Source: SZUA-448 sp045627185
Lineage (GTDB): Bacteria; Bacillota; Clostridia; Lachnospirales; Lachnospiraceae
Length of the DNA stretch: 64,000 bases
Direction of reading: 5' to 3'
NCBI GenBank assembly: GCA_045627185.1
Contig: JAZQNE010000098.1
Coordinates: forward strand, 1 to 64,000
Shown here: positions 53,928 through 62,241 of the stretch, piece by piece
Layout: each line of letters begins with the position of its first letter
Position numbering within the stretch: the first letter of the stretch is position 1
Translations under genes and position numbers: made by a program
The notes under the pieces: generated by a model
Told to the model about the DNA's origin: nothing
The model's input: the letters and a program-made list of their open reading frames with translations, nothing else
Database searches by the model: none

Positions 53928-55526
53928 ATGACACAGAGTGAAAACAAAAATCTGATTCAGAACGGTAAAGCCGTACTTGGTATTGAATTTGGTTCAACAC
54001 GAATCAAGGCCGTCCTTGTGAATGACAAAAACGAACCGATTGCCATGGGCGGACATGATTGGGAAAACCGCCTTGAAAACGGCATCTGGACCTACAGCCT
54101 TGATGATATCGGCACGGGCCTTCAGGACTGCTACGCAAAGCTTCTTGAAGATGTTAAGGCGAAATATGATACCGATATTACAAAGCTTGCGGGCATCGGC
54201 TTCAGTGCCATGATGCACGGCTATATGGCATTCAATGCTGACGATGAACTTCTTGTTCCTTTCAGAACCTGGAGAAATACGATTACCGGTCCCGCATCGG
54301 AGGAACTCACAAAGCTGTTTAATTTCCATATTCCCCAGCGCTGGAGCATTGCCCACTTCTATCAGGCAATCTTAAACGGTGAGGAACACGTTAAAGATAT
54401 TAAGCATGTAACAACACTTGCAGGCTACATTCACTGGAAACTCACCGGAAAGAGAGTTCTTGGCGTTGGCGAAGCTTCAGGTATGTTCCCTGTTGATTCC
54501 GCAACAGGCCTGTTCTATTCGGACATGGTAAGCAAGTTTGAGGAACTTCCGAATGTTAAAAAGTTCGGTTTCAAGCTTGCAGAGGTTTTCCCGGGCGTTC
54601 TTTCCGCCGGCGAAAATGCGGGAACACTTACGGCTGAAGGCGCAAAATTCCTTGATGTAAGCGGAAAACTTGAGCCCGGCTGCCCGCTCTGTCCTCCCGA
54701 AGGAGATGCGGGAACCGGAATGGTTGCCACAAATGCTGTTGCAGAACGCACAGGAAACGTATCGGCAGGTACTTCCGTATTCGCAATGGTTGTTATGGAA
54801 AAACCGCTCAGCAAGCCTTATGAGGAAATCGACATCGTAACAACTCCTACGGGAGAATCGGTTGCAATGGTTCACTGCAATAACTGTACATCAGACCTTA
54901 ACGCATGGGTTAACCTGTTTAAGGAATTTGCTGAGAACTTCGGCATGAAGGTTGATATGAACAATCTTTTCGGAACTCTTTACAACAAGGCCCTTGAAGG
55001 CGATGCCGACTGTGGCGGACTTCTTGCTTACAATTATTTCTCAGGCGAGCACGTAACGGGATTTACGGAAGGCCGTCCGCTGTTTGTACGTACACCTGAC
55101 AGCAAATTCAATCTTGCAAACTTCATGAGAGTTCATCTTTTCACATCACTCGGTGCTCTTAAGACGGGTCTTGATATCCTTCTTAAGACTGAAGGTGTAA
55201 AGGTTGACAAAATTACAGGCCATGGTGGTCTGTTTAAGACAAAAGGCGTTGGCCAGAGCATCCTTGCAGCCGCTATTGATGCACCTGTTTCCGTAATGGA
55301 AACGGCAGGCGAAGGCGGAGCATGGGGAATGGCTGTTCTTGCTTCATTTATGGTTAACCGCGCAAACGGTGAAAGCCTTTCGGAATACCTGAACAATAAG
55401 GTATTTGCAGGTCAGAAGTCAATTGATCTTGCGCCAAAGGCTGCAGATGTTGCCGGCTTTGACAAGTTCCTTGAAAGATATACGAAGGGTCTTGCAATTG
55501 AAAAGGCAGCAGTTGAGAATCTTTGA
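53928..55526 (+). CDS. FGGY-family carbohydrate kinase
   Basis: A 532-residue kinase of the FGGY family, phosphorylating a pentose, pentulose or related sugar. The N-terminal phosphate motif is LGIEFGSTRIKAVLV, and FSAMMHGYMAF supplies the sugar-binding region. GDAGTGMVATNAV and SAGTSVFAM are the adenosine region, and ITGHGGLFKT/AGEGGAWGMA form the C-terminal motif. It is longer than typical xylulokinases and could be an L-ribulokinase- or xylulokinase-like enzyme. AGAGAGGGAG precedes the ATG. It is 16 bases before the methyltransferase gene. Confidence 0.85.
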   Translation: MTQSENKNLIQNGKAVLGIEFGSTRIKAVLVNDKNEPIAMGGHDWENRLENGIWTYSLDDIGTGLQDCYAKLLEDVKAKYDTDITKLAGIGFSAMMHGYMAFNADDELLVPFRTWRNTITGPASEELTKLFNFHIPQRWSIAHFYQAILNGEEHVKDIKHVTTLAGYIHWKLTGKRVLGVGEASGMFPVDSATGLFYSDMVSKFEELPNVKKFGFKLAEVFPGVLSAGENAGTLTAEGAKFLDVSGKLEPGCPLCPPEGDAGTGMVATNAVAERTGNVSAGTSVFAMVVMEKPLSKPYEEIDIVTTPTGESVAMVHCNNCTSDLNAWVNLFKEFAENFGMKVDMNNLFGTLYNKALEGDADCGGLLAYNYFSGEHVTGFTEGRPLFVRTPDSKFNLANFMRVHLFTSLGALKTGLDILLKTEGVKVDKITGHGGLFKTKGVGQSILAAAIDAPVSVMETAGEGGAWGMAVLASFMVNRANGESLSEYLNNKVFAGQKSIDLAPKAADVAGFDKFLERYTKGLAIEKAAVENL

Positions 55527-55541
55527 CCCGGGAGTTACTTA

Positions 55542-57218
55542 ATGTACGAAAATCTCTTAAAACAGTTAAAACCAAAGCCCAAAATGAACCTGAAATTTTA
55601 TAAGGGTTCGGACAAATATTCGGAAGGTGCGGTTGAGGATAAACTAATCGAACTGATTGCATCGGCACCTGAAGAAGATTATACGGAAATCATTTCTCAG
55701 AATTACAGCTGGTCTTCGTATTATCATCTTACTCATATCAGAAAAAACCTTCTGAACTGGTATCCGTTTGCGGGCGGCGACCTGCTTGAAATCGGCTGCG
55801 GACTGGGCGCTTTTACAAACCTTTTCTGTGAAAAATGTGATTCGGTTACAGCTGTTGAACTGTCACAGCGCCGTGCTACCGCAACACTTTTAAGGTGCAG
55901 GGAAAGGGAAAACCTTGAGATTATTGTGGGTGACCTGAATGACATTGAGTTCGATAAGCAGTTTGACTATATTACACTGATTGGCGTGCTCGAGTATCAG
56001 GGAAATTTCTCTGATTCAAAGAACCCTTATCTTGATTTTCTCCGCACAATCAGAAAGCTTCTTAAATCAAACGGAAAGCTTCTTGTTGCCATAGAGAACC
56101 AGTATGGTTTGAAATACTGGTGCGGTGCGGCTGAGGACCATACCGGAAAGCCTTTTGACGGCCTTAACCAGTATGAACTTTCAAATGCGAAGAGCAGGAC
56201 GTTTTCAAAGGCTGCGCTTGATGACCTTCTGGGACAGGCCGGATTTGACGGACGTTTCTTCTACTATCCCATGCCTGACTACAAGCTTCCGACCGTAATT
56301 TATTCGGAAAAGGAGCTTCCGAAGGATGAAAATATGTTTAATCTCCGTCCGTACTATATTCCGAACAACAAATCGGTTATTGCTCCGGAAATGAAGATTT
56401 ATAAAGATGTTATCGCCAACAACGTATTTGAGTTTTTCGCAAACTCATTCCTGGTTGAATGCTCAAAGAACAAAAAAGAGAATCTGGGTGAGATTACATT
56501 TGTTACCCACAGTACCTTCAGACAGCCGGAATACAGGATTTCAACGTGCTTTGACAAGCATGGCCGTGTTTACAAAAAAGCGGCTGACGGAAGAGGCGTA
56601 AGGCATCTTGAAGAGACGGCTTATAATGAGTATGACCTTTATAATCACGGCCTTTCGATTCTTCAGAGTGAAATGAAGGATGGCGACCTTGTTGCGGATT
56701 ACTGTGATTTGCCTACGGCTGAGCAGTATGCACTGGGCTTCCTGCGTGACACGGGCCTGTCGGAAGAAAAAAAGCTTGAGCAGTTTGACAAGCTTATGGA
56801 AAAATGGGTTAACGATATTCTGAAGTCATCAGACCTTGAAGCAGAAGAAAACATAGTATTCGAGCTGATTCCGGACCTTCCGAAAACACCGGAAAACTAT
56901 TCACGTTTCGGCCCTGTGCTTAAGACCGGTTACATTGATATGGTTTTCAGAAATGCGTTTATGGCAGACGGAGAACTTGCGTGGTTTGACCAGGAATGGA
57001 TGATGGAAAACATTCCTGCAAGATATATTATCTGGCGCGGGCTTGGCCTTTTCCATTTCTCCTATCCTGAAGATTTCACCACCGGGATGTTCCACAAATA
57101 TCTTGTGAAATATGGTGTTTATGACTGCCATGAGGAATTTTCAAAGATAGATTCACTGTTTAACAAGAGCGTTATAGATGCAAAGGCTATGGCTGAGAGA
57201 AACAATCTGCCGGCGTGA
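55542..57218 (+). CDS. SAM-dependent methyltransferase with a large C-terminal domain
   Basis: A 558-residue protein. Residues about 65-210 form a class I methyltransferase with motif I LLEIGCGLGAF, the acidic strand VTAVELS and later DYITLIGVLEYQGNF. The C-terminal 330 residues (from about PMPDYKLPTVIYSEKELP) resemble, in my reading, the extension of methyltransferases in polysaccharide gene clusters, ending FDQEWMMENIPARYIIWRGL and onward. Its role is probably in glycan or small-molecule modification, but the substrate is unknown. CGGGAG precedes the ATG. No glycosyltransferases flank it. Confidence 0.75.
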   Translation: MYENLLKQLKPKPKMNLKFYKGSDKYSEGAVEDKLIELIASAPEEDYTEIISQNYSWSSYYHLTHIRKNLLNWYPFAGGDLLEIGCGLGAFTNLFCEKCDSVTAVELSQRRATATLLRCRERENLEIIVGDLNDIEFDKQFDYITLIGVLEYQGNFSDSKNPYLDFLRTIRKLLKSNGKLLVAIENQYGLKYWCGAAEDHTGKPFDGLNQYELSNAKSRTFSKAALDDLLGQAGFDGRFFYYPMPDYKLPTVIYSEKELPKDENMFNLRPYYIPNNKSVIAPEMKIYKDVIANNVFEFFANSFLVECSKNKKENLGEITFVTHSTFRQPEYRISTCFDKHGRVYKKAADGRGVRHLEETAYNEYDLYNHGLSILQSEMKDGDLVADYCDLPTAEQYALGFLRDTGLSEEKKLEQFDKLMEKWVNDILKSSDLEAEENIVFELIPDLPKTPENYSRFGPVLKTGYIDMVFRNAFMADGELAWFDQEWMMENIPARYIIWRGLGLFHFSYPEDFTTGMFHKYLVKYGVYDCHEEFSKIDSLFNKSVIDAKAMAERNNLPA

Positions 57219-57370
57219 ACGTAAATGGCATTGTTTAAAATGCACAACGAAACATAAAAAAACGGGCGTTTCTCTTGACAAAACTGTGCATGGTGTACAA
57301 AGACACCGTCGATATTACCAAAAAAAACTTTGAAATTTTATGATGTTTGTGCACACTTTTTCAAAAGTTC

Positions 57371-57379
57371 TGATATAAT
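57371..57379 (+). promoter_or_regulatory. Extended -10 promoter in the 57219-57569 gap
   Basis: TGATATAAT (57371-57379) is an extended -10 element with a perfect TATAAT; the -35 region is poor. It would start an RNA near 57386. Elsewhere in this 351-base gap lies TTGACA (57275) with a suboptimal 15-base spacer to TACAAA. Confidence 0.5.
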
Positions 57380-57385
57380 AACACT

Positions 57386-57484
57386 CGTAAACCCCAATAC
57401 ATTATATAGTTTTTGCTACACCCCATAAGTAACAAAATACCTTCTCCGAAAATAGACAGCATTCCCGGCTGTCTATTTTTGTTT
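57386..57484 (+). ncRNA. Candidate small RNA or terminated leader
   Basis: About 100 bases between the extended -10 promoter and a strong terminator, with no ATG or ribosome site. Two ACCCC words are present (57392 and 57420 regions). It could be a free small RNA, or the terminated leader (attenuator) of the downstream amylase gene. Confidence 0.4.
57449..57484 (+). terminator. Terminator ending the candidate small RNA
   Basis: AAAATAGACAGC (57449-57460) pairs with GCTGTCTATTTT (57468-57479), seven-base loop, followed by more Ts. It is 230 bases past the methyltransferase stop, so it is unlikely to belong to that gene. Confidence 0.88.
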
Positions 57485-57488
57485 TATG

Positions 57489-57517
57489 TTCACTTTTCGG
57501 ATTAAATGTGATAAAAT
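57489..57517 (+). promoter_or_regulatory. Promoter of the GH13 gene
   Basis: TTCACT (57489-57494) and TAAAAT (57512-57517), 17-base spacer, about 50 bases before the ATG. Confidence 0.6.
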
Positions 57518-57569
57518 AACAGTATGAATGCCTTTTTATGCGCATTCAATAATGTATTAAGGGGCTTTT

Positions 57570-59738
57570 ATGAAGAAGGGTGAAGTTATTTTTCATAACG
57601 TATTTACCGAAACAGATGAAATAATTGACCGTCTTGGCGGTGTTATTGACTCATCTGTTACCGATCTGAGATACTGGTTCGAGCTTCCGGACTGTATTGT
57701 AAGAGATGCTCTTTTCAGCGATGAATCCGAACGTTTCTGCATTCCTGCAGAGCCTGAACCCGGCGAAACGGTAACTTTGCGCTTCAGAACAGCTCTTGAT
57801 AATGTTGATTCTGTTTCTGTTATTCTTGATAATCGCGAAATTCTGATGAATCTTGCCGAACGTACCCCGCTTTTCGATTATTATGAGTACAAGTTTGAAC
57901 TTGGAACGGAGGAACTCCGTTATTATTTCAAGGTTGTACGTGAGGAAGAAGTTGTATTCTACAGTAAAATCGGTATTGCAGATGAAGCAACCTGCGCAAC
58001 ATATCTGTTCCGTATTGTTCCCGGCTTCAGAACGCCCGACTGGGCAAAGGGAGCCGTTATGTACCAGATTTTTGTTGACCGCTTCTGCAACGGCAATGTT
58101 GATAACGATGTTAAAACAGGCGAGTACTATTACCTTGGCGGGCCTGTCATTAAGAGCGATAACTGGTATAAATACCCCGCACCCATGGGTTCGAGCGAAT
58201 TCTACGGCGGTGACCTTGCAGGTGTTCTGAAAAAACTGGATTACCTTCAAAAGCTTGGTGTTGAGGTTATTTACCTGAATCCTATTTTTGTTTCCCCATC
58301 CAACCATAAATATGACAGCCAGGATTATGACTATGTTGACCCGCATTTCGGTGTTATCGTAAAGGATGAAGGTGAACTTCTTGAAGAAGGTGAAACCGAC
58401 AACTCCAAGGCCACACGCTTCAGGTCGAGAGTTGCCTCGAAAGAAAACCTTGAGGCATCAAATGCATTGTTTGCGACACTCACGGCCGAAATCCACCGCC
58501 GTGGGATGAAAGTTATTCTGGACGGTGTTTTCAATCATTGCGGAAGCTTTAATAAATGGCTTGACCGTGAGAAAATTTATTCGGGTGCCGAAGGATACCC
58601 TGATGGTGCTTATGAAAGTGCTGACAGCCCGTATCGCCACTTCTTCTATTTTGAGAATGAAAACTGGCCCGACAACGGTTCCTACAGGGGCTGGTGGGAT
58701 TATGAAACCCTCCCGAAACTGAATTATGAAGAATCTCCAGAGCTTGAGGAATACATTCTGGGAATAGCAAAGAAATGGCTGTCCGCGCCTTACAATATTG
58801 ACGGATGGCGTCTTGATGTTGCTGCCGACCTTGGTTCCGGTCCCGAATACAACCACAGCTTCTGGAAAAAATTCCGTAAGGCAGTAAAGTCCGTAAATCC
58901 TGAGGCAATCATTATTGCAGAACATTACGGAGACCCTGCTGAATGGCTTAAGGGTGACGAATGGGATACCGTAATGAATTACGATGCTTTCATGGAGCCT
59001 GTCACCTGGTTCCTGACCGGTATGGAAAAGCACAGCGATGATTATGTTGAATCAAGACTTTGCAACCATGAACACTTCTACGGCGCAATGGGTTATTTCA
59101 TGAACCGTTTCCACAGAAGTTCACTGCTTACCGCCATGAATGAACTGTCAAACCATGATCATTCCCGCTTCCTGACACGTACAAACAGGAGAAAAGGCAG
59201 AAGCAGGGACCTCGGACCTGAGTCCGCATCGGAGGGAATCAATGTTGCGGTAATGCGGGAGGCTGTTGTAATGCAGTTTACCTGGCCCGGTGCTCCAACC
59301 ATTTATTACGGCGATGAAGCCGGCGTGTGCGGCTATACCGACCCTGACAACAGACGTACATATCCGTGGGATCATGAAGATAAATCCCTGCTCGAGTTCC
59401 ACCGCGAGGTAATTCGTATGCATCGTTCGTACGATGCGCTGAAGAAGGGTTCGCTCCTTCTTCTTAACGGTGAACAGGGCGTTCTGGTTTACGGACGTTT
59501 TGACAATGAGGACCATTTTGTCATTGCCGTAAACAACAATTCCGAGCCCCGTACAGTGCGTGTTCCCGTATGGCGCATAGGAATGCTTGAGGATATGCCT
59601 ATCTGCAGAATTCTTACGTCAAATGCCGACGGCTACAATTTTGAAGCGGTGATGCATCATCCCGAAACAGGCCAGCTGACGCTGACGCTTGAGCCGTATT
59701 CGGCAATTGTACTGAAAAATATTCACCAGTACATTTGA
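57570..59738 (+). CDS. Alpha-amylase family GH13 (neopullulanase/cyclomaltodextrinase-like)
   Basis: A 722-residue glycoside hydrolase of family 13 that cleaves alpha-glucans or maltodextrins. An N-terminal beta-sandwich (about 1-150) precedes the catalytic barrel. Conserved regions are VILDGVFNHCG, GWRLDVAADL with nucleophile D416, IIAEHYGD with acid E451, and LSNHDHSRF with stabiliser D530. The N-terminal starch-binding-like domain and the absence of a signal peptide fit intracellular maltodextrin-processing enzymes such as neopullulanase. AAGGGGC precedes the ATG. nth begins 11 bases after its stop codon. Confidence 0.92.
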   Translation: MKKGEVIFHNVFTETDEIIDRLGGVIDSSVTDLRYWFELPDCIVRDALFSDESERFCIPAEPEPGETVTLRFRTALDNVDSVSVILDNREILMNLAERTPLFDYYEYKFELGTEELRYYFKVVREEEVVFYSKIGIADEATCATYLFRIVPGFRTPDWAKGAVMYQIFVDRFCNGNVDNDVKTGEYYYLGGPVIKSDNWYKYPAPMGSSEFYGGDLAGVLKKLDYLQKLGVEVIYLNPIFVSPSNHKYDSQDYDYVDPHFGVIVKDEGELLEEGETDNSKATRFRSRVASKENLEASNALFATLTAEIHRRGMKVILDGVFNHCGSFNKWLDREKIYSGAEGYPDGAYESADSPYRHFFYFENENWPDNGSYRGWWDYETLPKLNYEESPELEEYILGIAKKWLSAPYNIDGWRLDVAADLGSGPEYNHSFWKKFRKAVKSVNPEAIIIAEHYGDPAEWLKGDEWDTVMNYDAFMEPVTWFLTGMEKHSDDYVESRLCNHEHFYGAMGYFMNRFHRSSLLTAMNELSNHDHSRFLTRTNRRKGRSRDLGPESASEGINVAVMREAVVMQFTWPGAPTIYYGDEAGVCGYTDPDNRRTYPWDHEDKSLLEFHREVIRMHRSYDALKKGSLLLLNGEQGVLVYGRFDNEDHFVIAVNNNSEPRTVRVPVWRIGMLEDMPICRILTSNADGYNFEAVMHHPETGQLTLTLEPYSAIVLKNIHQYI

Positions 59739-59749
59739 GGAATGCAATA

Positions 59750-60400
59750 ATGAAAAAGAACGTTGAAGAAATTCTTGCGCTTCTGGATGAACACTACGGG
59801 ACAGACCTTGTGTGCTATCTTGAATACGAAAATGCGTGGCAGCTGCTGTTCGCAACAATTCTGAGCGCACAGTGCACGGATGCGCGGGTGAATATCGTTA
59901 CAAAAAAACTTTTCAGGGATTATCCGGACCTTCAGGCTTTTGCGGATGCTTCGCAGGAAGAAATGGAAGAAGCCGTGCGCGCTACGGGCTTTTACAGGCA
60001 TAAAGCCGAAAACCTTATTTCGTGTGCAAAACAACTGCTTGAAAAATACGGAGGACGGGTTCCCGACACTATAGAAGAGCTGACACAGCTTCCGGGAGTT
60101 GGCAAAAAAACGGCAAATGTCATTCTCGGAAACATATACAATAAGCCGTCAATTGTTGTTGATACGCATGTTAAGCGTGTTTCAAAGAGACTTGGACTGA
60201 CAAAAGAAGAGGACCCTGAAAAGGTCGAAAAAGACCTTTCAAAAGTCCTCCCGAAGGATCACTGGATTTTATATAACCTGCAGATAATTGCGCATGGCAG
60301 GGGCCTTTGCAACGCAAGAAAACCTAACTGCGCGGAATGCTTTTTAAGGGGATTTTGCAGGGCCGGTCAGAAGGATTTTTCAATTTCCTCAAGGTCCTGA
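59750..60400 (+). CDS. nth: Endonuclease III
   Basis: A 216-residue DNA glycosylase/AP lyase that removes oxidised pyrimidines in base excision repair. The helix-hairpin-helix LPGVGKKTANVILG contains the catalytic lysine, and VDTHVKRVSKRLG has the aspartate. The C-terminal 4Fe-4S loop CNARKPNCAECFLRGFC has the CX6CX2CX5C pattern. The frame extends upstream, but the ATG at 59750 follows GAGGAATG. The last 34 bases overlap the convergent gene on the other strand. Confidence 0.96.
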   Translation: MKKNVEEILALLDEHYGTDLVCYLEYENAWQLLFATILSAQCTDARVNIVTKKLFRDYPDLQAFADASQEEMEEAVRATGFYRHKAENLISCAKQLLEKYGGRVPDTIEELTQLPGVGKKTANVILGNIYNKPSIVVDTHVKRVSKRLGLTKEEDPEKVEKDLSKVLPKDHWILYNLQIIAHGRGLCNARKPNCAECFLRGFCRAGQKDFSISSRS

Positions 60401-61020
60401 ATCAGCTTTTTCTTTGTAAGAGATTCAATACATTCGGCTTTGCCGACAAGTATTGTGAGCGATTTATGGTCGCTTTCGGACTTGTAAATATTGGCGAGTG
60501 TGATATAATCCTTTGAGATATCGTCCCCAATGGAAATCGAGTATTCAAGTACCTTGGCAGCTTCCTTTGTGAAGGTGAGCGAAAGCAGAAGCTCGGCCTC
60601 CTTCGAAAGGCATCTTAAGAGGTTCTGATAAGAGGCATCGCATTCGGAAAGAAATTCAAAGTTTCCGGCGCCGTATTCAAGCTTGACATCAGTGTTTGTG
60701 CGGTTTCCGAGACTGAGGATTTTCTGTTCGGAAAGCTCTCTCAGTTTGTTTTCATTGGCTACCAGTTCATCAAAGGACGGACATAAACCAAGAGGAAGAC
60801 GGTCAACCGGGACCTTCAGGTAATCAAGCCCTGAAATATCGGCTTTTCTTGAGGCATTTGCCTCAGTTTCCCTGTCCCAGAAGTTCTGCGATTTTTCAAC
60901 TTCAATCTTTTTGGAACGTCTTATGCAAAAAGAAAGAATACAGCAGAACATAAGGACGATTCCAACCATTCCGAACGGAAATTGTCTTAAAACTATAACG
61001 TACATTAACAGGGGTTTCAT
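60367..61020 (-). CDS. Membrane-anchored protein of unknown function
   Basis: A 217-residue protein that I do not recognise, with one N-terminal membrane span (FGMVGIVLMFCCILSFCI), then a mostly helical part. The C-terminal half (ECDASYQNLLRCLSKEAELLLSLTFTKEAAKVLEYSISIG, start shown) has a TPR-like helical pattern, but no clear TPR consensus was seen. GAGGAGAATCC precedes the ATG. It converges on nth with a 34-base overlap, and is divergent from the small membrane protein at 61068. Confidence 0.75.
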   Translation of the reverse strand: MKPLLMYVIVLRQFPFGMVGIVLMFCCILSFCIRRSKKIEVEKSQNFWDRETEANASRKADISGLDYLKVPVDRLPLGLCPSFDELVANENKLRELSEQKILSLGNRTNTDVKLEYGAGNFEFLSECDASYQNLLRCLSKEAELLLSLTFTKEAAKVLEYSISIGDDISKDYITLANIYKSESDHKSLTILVGKAECIESLTKKKLIQDLEEIEKSF

Positions 61021-61067
61021 GGATTCTCCTCAAAATAACCTTGCCTTCCGGCAGAAAGGATTTTTTT

Positions 61068-61172
61068 ATGAATATTTACAGCAAAAAAGGCAAAAGAGTA
61101 TTTACGATTATCATCGTTGTTATTCTTGTTATTGCTATGATTGTTCCTTCACTGGTTTATCTGTTCCAATAA
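61068..61172 (+). CDS. Small single-span membrane protein
   Basis: A 34-residue ORF that opens with five basic residues in MNIYSKKGKR, then one hydrophobic helix (VFTIIIVVILVIAMIVPSLV) and the tail YLFQ. GAAAGGA with a seven-base T gap precedes the ATG. It is shaped like other very short Bacillota membrane proteins (Prli42-like in size, not clearly in sequence). The span ends in a proline within the helix. It lies between the divergent 217-residue gene and the AIRS_C-like gene. Coding is likely but not proven. Confidence 0.6.
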   Translation: MNIYSKKGKRVFTIIIVVILVIAMIVPSLVYLFQ

Positions 61173-61223
61173 TTTTACACGAAACACTTGTAAAAGTCAA
61201 CGAACAGGATGGTTCGGAGCAAT

Positions 61224-61721
61224 ATGGCAAAACAGTATATCGTAATGGTCGGAACGGCCGGAGCCGGAGCTGCACTTGAAGCCTTCGAACGCGACAGAAA
61301 CGCCGTAGAAGCCCGTTTTCCGCGTTTTTTCCTCAAGAGGACTGACATACTGCGTGAGGAACTGAAAAAGCTGGCAGACGGCTTTCCCGGCGCTCCTGAG
61401 AGCAGCTGTACGGTTAACCTTTACGGCAAGAGCATTCTTGCGGCTCTCTGGGAACTTGGAGAAGCGGCCGGCAGCGGTTTTGAAGTTGTTTTTGACGATA
61501 TTCCGCTCGACCAGTTTACAATTGAAATAACGGAATTGTCCGGTCTGAATCCGTATGAAGAAAATGCGGGAGCAGGCTGTCTTTTGGTTCTTTCGGATAC
61601 CGAAAATGTTCTTAAATCCTGTAAAGAAGCCGGTGTTCGTGCTGCCGTTATAGGAGCGCTGAATGACACAAAGGCAAGAACAGCGGTAACTCAGGAAGGA
61701 ATCAGGTACCTCAACAGGTAA
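61224..61721 (+). CDS. Stand-alone AIR-synthase C-terminal-like domain (AIRS_C/HypE-like)
   Basis: A 165-residue protein. The second half matches the AIRS_C pattern of HypE-like and AIR-synthase-related proteins: LWELGEAAGSGFEVVFDDIPL, ITELSGLNPYEENAGAGCLL and KEAGVRAAVIGALND, ending IRYLNR. The N-terminal ATP-binding half of that family is absent, and the first 60 residues (KQYIVMVGTAGAGAALEAF) replace it. The ATG at 61224 follows GGAGC; an earlier in-frame ATG at 61209 lies on the binding site. It may be a regulatory or partner subunit, or a truncated relic that is still expressed. Confidence 0.65.
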   Translation: MAKQYIVMVGTAGAGAALEAFERDRNAVEARFPRFFLKRTDILREELKKLADGFPGAPESSCTVNLYGKSILAALWELGEAAGSGFEVVFDDIPLDQFTIEITELSGLNPYEENAGAGCLLVLSDTENVLKSCKEAGVRAAVIGALNDTKARTAVTQEGIRYLNR

Positions 61722-61758
61722 TTGACGGGAATAAAATTGAGACAAGGTGGGAAAAGTA

Positions 61759-62241
61759 ATGAAGGACAAGATTTTACATGCGATTGAAATGAACTCAAAG
61801 ATTGAGCTTAAGGACCTTGCAAAGCTTGTTGGAGCAACAGAGGAAGAAGTTTCGGCTGCCATCTGTGAGATGGAAGCTGATAAAATCATCTGCGGATATC
61901 CTACGCTGATTAACTGGGACAAGGCTGAGCATGAGAATGTTACTGCTCTTATTGAGGTTAAGGTAACTCCTCAGCGCGGACTTGGTTTTGACAAGATTGC
62001 AGAGCGTATTTACAAGTATGATGAAGTCGAAGCGGTTTACCTTATGTCGGGCGGCTTCGATCTTACGGTTGTTATTCGCTGCAAGACAATGCGTGAGGTG
62101 GCAGGCTTTGTTTCCGGACATCTTGCACCTATGGAATCCGTACTCAGTACCGCAACTCATTTTGTATTAAAGAAATACAAGGAACATGGTATTCCGCTTG
62201 AGAGCGAGAGCCATGAAGAAAGGATGCTTGTTCTGCCATGA
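61759..62241 (+). CDS. Lrp/AsnC-family transcriptional regulator
   Basis: A 160-residue Lrp-type regulator: an N-terminal winged helix (DKILHAIEMNSKIELKDLAKLVG) and a C-terminal RAM ligand-binding domain (ALIEVKVTPQRGLGFDKIAERI and the turn VEAVYLMSGGFDLTVVI). The ATG at 61759 is preceded by AAGGTGG. Its stop overlaps the aminotransferase start (ATGA), so the two are translationally coupled. Such regulator/aminotransferase pairs are common in Clostridia, and the regulator likely senses an amino acid handled by the enzyme. Confidence 0.92.
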   Translation: MKDKILHAIEMNSKIELKDLAKLVGATEEEVSAAICEMEADKIICGYPTLINWDKAEHENVTALIEVKVTPQRGLGFDKIAERIYKYDEVEAVYLMSGGFDLTVVIRCKTMREVAGFVSGHLAPMESVLSTATHFVLKKYKEHGIPLESESHEERMLVLP

